Shown: positions 1-4,728 of the stretch, in pieces
Numbering within the stretch: the first letter of the stretch is position 1
How the letters are laid out: each line of letters starts with the position of its first letter
Assembly (NCBI GenBank): GCA_046729855.1
Contig: JBKPHM010000049.1
Location: forward strand, 1-8,016
Direction of reading: 5' to 3'
Source: DATHSY01 sp046729855
GTDB taxonomy: Bacteria; Actinomycetota; UBA4738; HRBIN12
DNA length: 8,016 nt
Notes under the pieces: generated by a model
The model's database searches: none
The model's input: the letters and a program-made list of their open reading frames with translations, nothing else
Told to the model about the DNA's origin: nothing
Made by a program: the position numbers and the translations under genes

Positions 1-52
1 TTTCGCCGCCATCGACGCGTCCACAGAAGCGATCCTATGGGGAGTCAACTGA

Positions 53-70
53 AAGCGCCTCGTGGCGCTT
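53..70 (-). terminator. Hairpin just downstream of the RTX gene, probable terminator
   Basis: A perfect 7-bp inverted repeat (AAGCGCC / GGCGCTT on the minus strand) encloses a 4-nt loop. It begins 7 nt after the TGA stop of the RTX protein gene. The sequence after the second arm on the minus strand is only weakly T-rich (CTTTCAGTT), so this is a terminator-like hairpin and not a textbook intrinsic terminator. Its position, directly after the last gene of a tightly packed operon, is the main support. Confidence 0.5.
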
Positions 71-77
71 GCTCGGG

Positions 78-1463
78 TCAGGACGACGGCAAACACGTGA
101 GCAGACAGAATCGCCGGAGGAGCCACCCGTCGGACATCCACGTCCCGACCGCCGTACGTCGGACAGACGGGTCGAAGGACTCCGTCTCCTCCGCCTCACA
201 GTTGATCGTGACGGCTCCGCTCAAGCACGTGTCCGACCCGTCGCCGCCGTCCAGGCTGTCCACCTGAGGGCCACCGACGAGCAGGTCGTCGCCCGCGGCC
301 CCGGATATCTGGTCGTCGCCCCGGAAGCCGAACAGCGCGTTATCGAGATCGTTGCCGAGCAGGATGTCACTCTCGCTCGAGCCCCACACGTTCTCGACTC
401 CGACGAGTGCATCTGCTCCGGCCCCCGTCGCCGTACCGGACGCGAGATCGACCGTGACTGGACCGGTCACGTCGGCGAAGATCGCGGTGTCGATCCCGGC
501 TGCGCCGTCGATCGCGTCATCGCCGAGTCCCCCCGCAAAGGCGTTGTCCAACGCGTCACCGACGAGGATGTCATCTAGCACCGATCCGATCGCTCCCTCG
601 ATCGACGTGAGCACGTCGTCGCCTTGACCGCTGGCCGTCCCGGCGGCCAGATCGACGCTCACCGCCACCGGGATCCGCCCGTACGTAGCCAAGTCGAAGC
701 CCTCACTACCGTCGATCCGATCGGCGCCGTCGTCGCCGGCGAGCACGTCGAACTCACGGGACTCGAGGGTGCCCGACCCGAGGCCTCGGATCACGTCGTC
801 GCCCTCCTGCCCGAACAGACCGTTCGTGCCGTCATCTCCGATCAGCACGTCGTCGAAGTTCGAGCCGACGAGACCTTCGATGTCGACGAGTGCGTCCGAG
901 CCGAGGCCGGTTGCGACGCCGGTCGTCAGGTCGGCCTGGATTCCATTGCTGGCGTCGAAGAACTGAGCGGAGTCGAGCCCCGTTCCTCCGACGAGGCGGT
1001 CGTCGCCCGGGCCGCCCACGAGCCCCTCGGCGCCGAGCCCGACGTTCGGACCACCAAGGAGCCTGTCGCCCCCCTCCCCGCCGAACAACGCGTCGATTCC
1101 GCCGAGACCCCGGAGCCGATCGGGTCCCGGACCGCCGTCGAGTGAGTCGTCGCCGGCGTCGCCGTCGATGCGGTCCTGACCGAGCCCTCCACGCACGAAG
1201 TCGAACCCTCCTCCGGCGCAGATGACGTCGGCGCCGACGCGACCGTCGATCCGATCGTCGCCTCCCCGGCCAACGATTACGTCGTCGCCCGGCGTCCCGA
1301 CGATCTCCTCCGAGCGCTGGTCCCCGACGATCGTCGCGATCCTACCCATGCATCTTGACGGCTGGCTCCCAGCGGAGACGCCGGCTGAGACCGGAACCAG
1401 GATGACCGCAGCGAGAACGAAGGCTGTCGAGATCCTGATCTTGATCCTCCCCCAGACGCTCAC
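78..1463 (-). CDS. Secreted RTX-type calcium-binding repeat protein
   Basis: A 461-residue protein with a basic start, a hydrophobic segment (about residues 12-27) and an Ala/Gly-rich likely cleavage zone near 28-32, so it is probably exported by Sec. After Cys38 comes the CxGRxATIVG opening common in actinobacterial calcium-repeat proteins. Glycine/aspartate nonapeptides of the hemolysin type (GGxGxDxLx; residues about 54-165) follow, then three longer modules (168-388), a last nonapeptide run (about 389-411) and a closing C-x8-CE motif (Cys413, Cys422). In this family such repeats fold into a parallel beta-roll that binds Ca2+ between turns; a surface or extracellular structural role is an inference. 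Cys38/Cys82 and Cys413/Cys422 could form disulfides. The GTG start overlaps the TGA of the propeller gene upstream (GTGA), with AGGTGG 4 nt before it, which supports the start and translational coupling. The last 30-odd residues, including WLLRRFCLLTC, are unlike the repeats. Confidence 0.88.
   Translation of the reverse strand: MSVWGRIKIRISTAFVLAAVILVPVSAGVSAGSQPSRCMGRIATIVGDQRSEEIVGTPGDDVIVGRGGDDRIDGRVGADVICAGGGFDFVRGGLGQDRIDGDAGDDSLDGGPGPDRLRGLGGIDALFGGEGGDRLLGGPNVGLGAEGLVGGPGDDRLVGGTGLDSAQFFDASNGIQADLTTGVATGLGSDALVDIEGLVGSNFDDVLIGDDGTNGLFGQEGDDVIRGLGSGTLESREFDVLAGDDGADRIDGSEGFDLATYGRIPVAVSVDLAAGTASGQGDDVLTSIEGAIGSVLDDILVGDALDNAFAGGLGDDAIDGAAGIDTAIFADVTGPVTVDLASGTATGAGADALVGVENVWGSSESDILLGNDLDNALFGFRGDDQISGAAGDDLLVGGPQVDSLDGGDGSDTCLSGAVTINCEAEETESFDPSVRRTAVGTWMSDGWLLRRFCLLTCLPSS
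300..962 (-). repeat. Three tandem ~60-residue RTX modules
   Basis: Residues 168-227, 261-320 and 329-388 share the pattern DL-x2-G-x-A-x-G-x-G-x-D-x-L-x3-E-x3-GS-x2-DD-x-L-x-G-D. Each ends in GDDxIxG exactly 49 residues after the DL aspartate. The first two modules are separated by about 33 residues of extra repeat sequence, the last two by 8. This looks like internal duplication followed by divergence. Modules of this type occur widely in RTX proteins between blocks of nonapeptides. Confidence 0.8.
966..1304 (-). repeat. Array of RTX nonapeptide-coding repeats
   Basis: Codes for residues about 54-166 of the RTX protein: a near-continuous run of 9-residue units of the form G-G-x-G-x-D-x-hydrophobic-x, for example GRGGDDRID and GDAGDDSLD. 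The aspartates and glycines are at the positions that coordinate calcium in known beta-rolls. At DNA level the units are GTCG/CCGCC-rich on the plus strand, which creates long open frames on the opposite strand. Confidence 0.85.
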
Positions 1464-2827
1464 GCGACCACCTGGTATGGGCCCCTCACGAAGACGTCGT
1501 AGACGCCGTTCGTGTCCATGCGAACGAGGTTCGACGCCGACGACTCGAACACGACGAAACGACCGTCTCCGGAGATCGAGCTCCGAATGTACACGCCCTT
1601 GTCGCCCTCCGCCTGCTCAGCGGCGGAGCTGACCGAGGCGCGAAGGGTCCTGCCGGCTTGGACATCGACGCGGAAGTAGTCCCAGTCGGCGTTTGTGTCA
1701 TGGCGGACGAGGTTCGTCGCGGAAGACGAGATGCTTATGAATCGGCCATCGTCTGAGATCCCGGTCGCGAAGCTCTCGCCGTCTCCCGGAGCAGCGAACC
1801 CGAAGCTGGCGAGCGTCGTCTCGCCCGTCTGGAGATCGTGGACGTACGCGTCGATAACACGGTTCGTGTCCTCGGGAACCAGCTTCGACTGGGTCGAGAA
1901 GGCGACATAACGGCCGTCGGGCGTGATCTCGGGGTCGACCCCGCCCTTGCGGCCTGTCACGCCGGCCGAGTTCACGCTGACGAGCTCCGTCGTTCCGAGC
2001 GACCGGTCACGAACGAAGACGTCCGCCCACAGGTTGTCATCGTCCTCGTCGAGGTTGTCGGCGTCCGAATCGAACGCCACGAACCGACCATCGCCCGAGA
2101 TCGACGGGGCGAAGCTAGTGAGGTTCGCCGGCTCCTCGGTCGACGTGATGCTGACGATCTCGGTCGTGCCTGTCACCCGATCGCGGACGAAGATGTCCGA
2201 CCCGTCGAAACCGTCGGAGGGGTCGAGGTTGCTGGACCACGACGCGAAGGCCACGTACCGACCGTCGACCGAGACATCGGCGGAGAAGCTCTCCGCGTTG
2301 CCGACCTCCCCGCTCGAGCTCACGCTGATCAATTCCGTCGTACCGGTCTGGAGGTCACGGAGATAGACGTCGAGCAAGCCGTTGTCGTCGCCAGGCGCCA
2401 GGTTCGACGCCACCGATCCGAACGCGACGTAGCGTCCGGCCGGCGAAATCGACGGTCCGAAACTCCCGTCGTTGCCGAGCTCGCCGCTGGTGCTCACGCT
2501 GACGAGCTCGGTCGTGCCGTTCAGCCGGTCGCGCACGAAGACGTCCGTGACCCCGTTGTCGTCTCCCGGGACCACCTTTGACGACTTCGATTCGAAGGCC
2601 ACGAGGCGACCGTCGGCGCTGATGCTCCCGCTTAGGCTTCGGCGACCCAGCTGCGAGCCGTCGTTCGCCACGCTCACGCGCCTCGTCCGGAGTTCGGTGT
2701 CGACCTGCGCCTGCGCGATGCTCGCTCCCGCGATGATCCCCAAACAAGTTACCGCCACAATCGTCTCCCGCAAACGCCAGCCGCGCCTCGCAACGGCACC
2801 TGCGCCACGCATTCGCACGTCGTTCAT
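1460..2827 (-). CDS. Exported TolB/PD40-type seven-bladed beta-propeller protein
   Basis: A 455-residue protein from the ATG at 2827, which has a purine-rich AAGGGAG just upstream. The N terminus is a signal peptide: arginines at 5-20, hydrophobic 22-38, likely cleavage after AQA at 38-40. The mature part is seven repeats of about 58 residues carrying (S/D)-I/V-S-x-D-G-R-x-V-A-F followed by a D-x-N/D-G-x-x-D-x-F-V-R-D loop and a TTELVSVS strand. DGR (AGR in blade 2) occurs at 72, 130, 188, 246, 304, 360 and 421. This matches WD40-like PD40 propellers as in TolB; no enzymatic motif is visible. A GTG at 2899, in frame and 7 nt after AAAGGAGG, is an alternative start. It would add 24 charged residues before the signal peptide, so I prefer 2827. 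The stop overlaps the RTX gene start (GTGA), so the two proteins are probably made together. A binding or structural role outside the membrane is inferred. Confidence 0.88.
   Translation of the reverse strand: MNDVRMRGAGAVARRGWRLRETIVAVTCLGIIAGASIAQAQVDTELRTRRVSVANDGSQLGRRSLSGSISADGRLVAFESKSSKVVPGDDNGVTDVFVRDRLNGTTELVSVSTSGELGNDGSFGPSISPAGRYVAFGSVASNLAPGDDNGLLDVYLRDLQTGTTELISVSSSGEVGNAESFSADVSVDGRYVAFASWSSNLDPSDGFDGSDIFVRDRVTGTTEIVSITSTEEPANLTSFAPSISGDGRFVAFDSDADNLDEDDDNLWADVFVRDRSLGTTELVSVNSAGVTGRKGGVDPEITPDGRYVAFSTQSKLVPEDTNRVIDAYVHDLQTGETTLASFGFAAPGDGESFATGISDDGRFISISSSATNLVRHDTNADWDYFRVDVQAGRTLRASVSSAAEQAEGDKGVYIRSSISGDGRFVVFESSASNLVRMDTNGVYDVFVRGPYQVVA
1481..2692 (-). repeat. Seven propeller-blade repeats
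   Basis: Codes for residues about 46-449 of the propeller protein. The spacing between successive DGR-type motifs is 58, 58, 58, 58, 56 and 61 residues. The N-terminal strand RTRRVSVAN resembles the TTELVSVS strand that ends the other blades, while the last blade lacks that strand. This suggests the usual 'velcro' closure, with the N terminus completing blade seven, so the domain is complete and not truncated. Confidence 0.8.
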
Positions 2828-2895
2828 CTCTTCTCCCTTCTCGTCAGTGCTGCGACGCCCGACGTCCAGTCGCCTCGCGTAGCCAAGGGCCCCAT
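2824..2895 (-). CDS. Possible 23-codon leader ORF coupled to the propeller gene
   Basis: The ATG at 2895 lies 11 nt after a strong AAAGGAGG and opens a 23-codon frame (MGPLATRGDW...TRREKR). Its TGA overlaps the ATG of the propeller gene as ATGA, the classic arrangement for termination-reinitiation. The peptide has no recognisable family. The competing reading is that the same Shine-Dalgarno drives the in-frame GTG at 2899 and simply extends the propeller protein; its spacing to that GTG (7 nt) is actually better. A similar short ORF precedes the Tat-protein gene. Confidence 0.3.
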   Translation of the reverse strand: MGPLATRGDWTSGVAALTRREKR

Positions 2896-2913
2896 CCACG
2901 GCTAGGCCTCCTT
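2892..2913 (-). promoter_or_regulatory. Strong ribosome-binding site block, copy 1
   Basis: On the minus strand this reads AAGGAGGCC-T-AGC-CG-TGGATGG. It matches 19 of 22 positions of the block at 4258-4279. It contains a full Shine-Dalgarno and two starts, GTG at 2899 and ATG at 2895. The similarity extends about 12 matched bases beyond the Shine-Dalgarno itself. Confidence 0.55.
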
Positions 2914-3093
2914 TCTTCTCATCAAGGCCTTGGCGCGTACCACATCTGCGTCACGTGGGTCGGCTGGAAGGACCTCGATCCATTTCCGCTCCCGCCGAAC
3001 TCTCTGCCGTTCCTTCCAGATCCGCTTCATGGCGCTTCTTCTCGACCGTTTGGGCGATTCTCCGTTCGGCCCGGGCCGGTTTCGTCGGGACAT
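2902..3093 (-). CDS. Small basic hypothetical protein
   Basis: A 63-codon frame, strongly basic (many Arg/Lys) in its first 37 residues and ending in an amphipathic part, RKWIEVLPADPRDADVVRAK. I do not recognise a family with certainty; short actinobacterial proteins with a similar DPxDxxVVRAK ending exist, but this is from memory. There is no good Shine-Dalgarno before the ATG at 3093. An internal ATG at 3030 (42 codons) has GAGAAGAAG upstream and may be the real start. The TAG stop lies within the Shine-Dalgarno block, 2 nt before the GTG at 2899, which fits a first gene of the propeller/RTX operon. There is no signal peptide or membrane segment. It may instead be untranslated leader. Confidence 0.4.
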   Translation of the reverse strand: MSRRNRPGPNGESPKRSRRSAMKRIWKERQRVRRERKWIEVLPADPRDADVVRAKALMRRKEA

Positions 3094-3112
3094 GTACGTA
3101 GAACCACACGTA
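3085..3112 (-). promoter_or_regulatory. TACGTG direct-repeat block upstream of the propeller/RTX operon, copy 1
   Basis: The minus strand reads TACGTG, 6 nt, TACGT, 3 nt, TGTCCCGA. The three constant segments (19 bases) and both spacers are kept exactly in the block at 4322-4349, upstream of the Tat-protein gene. The 12-bp period between the TACGT half-sites would place them about one helical turn apart, as for a tandem-bound regulator. No known operator is matched. The block overlaps the ATG at 3093, which argues against that ATG being the true start. Confidence 0.35.
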
Positions 3113-3231
3113 TTTCTCGGTCGTGCTCCAGCAGGGCGCGGTTATGCAGCCCGCTACTGGTTCCACGCGATGTCGTCGCGGGCGGCGGGGGTGACGATGC
3201 TTCGTGGACCGGACCTTTGGCGAGCGACTAC

Positions 3232-3262
3232 GATCCGACTGCTGCGAACGCAGAGTCAGATC
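3232..3262 (-). terminator. Strong imperfect hairpin after the Tat-protein gene
   Basis: On the minus strand GATCTGACT pairs with AGTCGGATC (one T-G wobble), and inside that CTGC pairs with GCAG around a GTTC loop, with one bulged C. The hairpin starts 33 nt after the stop of the Tat-signal protein. On the plus strand the wobble becomes a C-A mismatch, so the structure is better formed in the minus-strand RNA, which fits a 3'-end structure for that gene. No T-run follows, so it may be a U-less terminator or a stabilising 3' stem. The rest of the 3113-3294 gap holds no gene I can support; it contains a small CGCGA-N5-TCGCG inverted repeat at 3166-3180. Confidence 0.5.
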
Positions 3263-3294
3263 CGCCCCGTATAGTCGTGGCCTCGTCGTCGCGA

Positions 3295-4206
3295 TCAATC
3301 GAGCACGAACCACGCCACGGCCGTCTCGGCGGTGACAGCAGCCGTCATGTGCACCGTGAACGCGTTCGCGTCCCGATCGATGTCGACGAATCCCACGGTG
3401 GCTCCGTTGCCGGGGTCACCCTGCGGCGTCACGAGGACCTTCGCAGAGGGCATCACGCGAAACGTCGGAGCGATCGTCACCTCGGCCGCGCCCGCCGGAA
3501 CGACCGCGATCCCTGAGGTGCTGAACCGGAGGCGGCCGCTCGCGCGCAGGGCACGGCCGTTCCGACTCCGCGCGACCACACCCGTACCATCCGCGCCGTC
3601 CGCGACGCCAAACACGCCGACGTGCGTGGGGCTTGGGATCGGCTCGAAGTCGTCGAGGTGACCGCTGCGGCCCATCACGCCGGTCTGTCCGTTCTGGGCC
3701 CACCCCTGGATCGCGGGCTCGGTTTCGGAGACGTTGCCGCCGCGCACCGCCACGCCGTATTGGCTGTCCCCCTGGACGCCGACGCCACCGTGACTCCCGC
3801 CCACAACGCCGACGCCGTCGGTGCTGATCCCCGATACAGCGGAGCTTCCCGGCTCGATGCTATGACCGGAGACACCGGTCCCGAGGACGGACTCGCCGCT
3901 CACGCCGTTGCCGTCCTGGCTCAGCCCGTGGATCCCCGTGCCGTGATCGCTCACCCCGTCGAGGGCGATCGCTCCCGAGCCTGACGCACGGGCACGAACG
4001 ACCGTCTCTCCCTCCGCGTGGTTCACGATGGTGGTCGGCGACGTGGCATCGTTGCGCCGGCCCAGCCGAACGGCGTCGCCATCGGCGGCGCCGGCCGGGC
4101 TCGCGGCGCCGCCCACGACCAATCCGGTCAGTGCGGCGGCGGCGGCGCCCAGGACAGCCCGCCGGTCGCGCCGCCGTCCATCCATGATGCGGTCCCGCTC
4201 TTCCAT
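3295..4206 (-). CDS. Tat-exported G-x-G-V repeat protein of unknown function
   Basis: A 303-residue protein from the ATG at 4206. Residues 11-40 form a twin-arginine signal: RRDRRAVLG (Arg15-Arg16), an Ala/Gly-rich hydrophobic stretch and an AGA-A cleavage site near 40, so export through the Tat pathway is expected. Residues about 84-213 carry glycine-rich repeats of the form GxGVxGxSxxGxGVxG. The last 80 residues form a beta-rich domain ending in AVTAETAVAWFVLD. I recognise this combination as a common but uncharacterised type in actinobacteria, with a C-terminal domain ending in VAWFVL; its function is unknown and an extracellular role is inferred. Start choice is uncertain: GTG 4227 has no Shine-Dalgarno, ATG 4206 lies 8 nt after the stop of a leader ORF with a strong ribosome-binding site, and ATG 4185 would also keep the Tat motif. 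The gene stands alone, divergent from the DUF4242 gene. Confidence 0.8.
   Translation of the reverse strand: MEERDRIMDGRRRDRRAVLGAAAAALTGLVVGGAASPAGAADGDAVRLGRRNDATSPTTIVNHAEGETVVRARASGSGAIALDGVSDHGTGIHGLSQDGNGVSGESVLGTGVSGHSIEPGSSAVSGISTDGVGVVGGSHGGVGVQGDSQYGVAVRGGNVSETEPAIQGWAQNGQTGVMGRSGHLDDFEPIPSPTHVGVFGVADGADGTGVVARSRNGRALRASGRLRFSTSGIAVVPAGAAEVTIAPTFRVMPSAKVLVTPQGDPGNGATVGFVDIDRDANAFTVHMTAAVTAETAVAWFVLD
3574..3957 (-). repeat. G-x-G-V-x-G repeats in the Tat-exported protein
   Basis: Codes for residues about 84-211 (from the 4206 start). About nine irregular units of 11-15 residues share G-(T/N/V)-G-(V/I)-x-G-x-S, for example GTGIHGLSQDGNGVSG and GVGVVGGSHGGVGVQG. The units suggest a repetitive beta-structure such as a beta-helix or fibre; that is an inference from the pattern only. 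Confidence 0.65.
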
Positions 4207-4214
4207 CGGCTCAT

Positions 4215-4265
4215 TCAACGAGAGCACCCCCAGAGCACGAGCGTCCGCCGTCCCGGTCCATCCAT
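4215..4265 (-). CDS. Possible 16-codon leader ORF before the Tat-protein gene
   Basis: The ATG at 4265 stands 7 nt after AAGGAGG, the best ribosome-binding site in this part of the window. It opens a 16-codon frame (MDGPGRRTLVLWGCSR) that stops 8 nt before the ATG at 4206. The frame is different from that of the Tat-protein gene, so it cannot be its N terminus without a frameshift. A second ATG four bases on (4261) gives another 16-codon frame ending at 4211. Leaving the strongest Shine-Dalgarno to a short out-of-frame ORF suggests a leader peptide with coupled reinitiation. Confidence 0.35.
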   Translation of the reverse strand: MDGPGRRTLVLWGCSR

Positions 4266-4279
4266 CGCTCGGCCTCCTT
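4258..4279 (-). promoter_or_regulatory. Strong ribosome-binding site block, copy 2
   Basis: Minus strand AAGGAGGCC-G-AGC-GA-TGGATGG, the partner of the block at 2892-2913 (three differences in 22). As in copy 1, two starts follow, here ATG at 4265 and ATG at 4261, at the same distances from the Shine-Dalgarno. Confidence 0.55.
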
Positions 4280-4321
4280 CATCGACGACTACGATCGTCC
4301 CGTCGTCTCCGCCGCGACGCA

Positions 4322-4349
4322 TCGGGACAACCACGTACGGGATCACGTA
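4322..4349 (-). promoter_or_regulatory. TACGTG direct-repeat block between divergent genes, copy 2
   Basis: The minus strand carries two full TACGTG half-sites 12 bp apart, followed by 3 nt less one base and TGTCCCGA, with the same spacing as copy 1 at 3085-3112. It lies between the divergent Tat-protein and DUF4242 genes and so could act on either. It sits about 70 nt upstream of the Shine-Dalgarno block, against about 170 nt for copy 1. No clear -35/-10 pair is visible beside it. Confidence 0.35.
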
Positions 4350-4436
4350 TCTCCAAGCGACCCGGGCGTGACATACGCACTCCTCTACGGGTTCCTCCCG
4401 ATGTCGCTGGCTCGGCGCGCGCACGACAATCGGCGG

Positions 4437-4718
4437 GTGCCGATCTATATCGTCGAACGAAGGCTCACGCGGCTTACCCCGGCGCACCTCGCCGCCGTCC
4501 AGCGGGCGCTCGCAGAGATCGCCAGGCGGATCTCGTCCGATGACGAGATCGTTCGCTACCTCCGCTGCACGTTCGTGCCAGCCGACGGCCGGTGCCTGTG
4601 CATGTTCGAGGCGAGCACCGAGGAGATCGTGCGTCGGGTGAACGAGCTGGCGCAGGTGCCGTTCGATGCGATCGCCGAGGCGCTGCACGTCGAGGCGCCG
4701 GGACGCGCCCCGAGCTGA
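4437..4718 (+). CDS. DUF4242 (SCO4226-like) small alpha/beta protein
   Basis: A 93-residue protein beginning VPIYIVERRL, which lines up with the usual M-P-x-Y-x-V-E-R start of DUF4242 proteins. The body follows the family plan: a helix (LTPAHLAAVQRALAEIARR), strands (IVRYLRCTFVPADGRCLCMFEA), a second helix (STEEIVRRVNELAQ) and the PFDAIAEALHV ending. The family has a dimeric ferredoxin-like fold; Streptomyces SCO4226 is described as a nickel-binding member, but whether this protein binds metal cannot be read here. The frame stays open back to a GTG at 4368 and an ATG at 4401, but the added residues do not fit the family, and none of the starts has a good Shine-Dalgarno. GACAAT ends 6 nt before the GTG at 4437, a weak hint of a leaderless mRNA. 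The gene is divergent from the Tat-protein gene and convergent with the LuxR-type regulator. Confidence 0.78.
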   Translation: MPIYIVERRLTRLTPAHLAAVQRALAEIARRISSDDEIVRYLRCTFVPADGRCLCMFEASTEEIVRRVNELAQVPFDAIAEALHVEAPGRAPS

Positions 4719-4728
4719 TCCACGGATC
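4717..4728. repeat. Small inverted repeat in a convergent gap
   Basis: GATCC-AC-GGATC fills the 10-bp space between the two facing stop codons and overlaps the end of the plus-strand TGA. It could fold in either transcript, but the stem is only 4-5 bp and no T-run follows, so I do not call it a terminator. Confidence 0.3.

Noticed and set aside
69..1145. Long plus-strand frames opposite the RTX gene
   Set aside because: They arise from the regular GGC/GAC codons of the RTX repeats read on the other strand; no signal, motif or ribosome-binding site.
78..1463. RTX toxin or type I secretion substrate
   Set aside because: There is an N-terminal signal peptide, no toxin domain, and no type I secretion genes nearby. 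The repeats alone only indicate calcium binding.
1838..2581. Plus-strand frame of 247 codons with apparent repeats
   Set aside because: The repeats are the mirror image of the propeller-blade repeats in the minus-strand gene.
3242..3253. CTGCGAACGCAG as a separate operator-like palindrome
   Set aside because: It is the inner part of the larger hairpin at 3232-3262, which explains it better.
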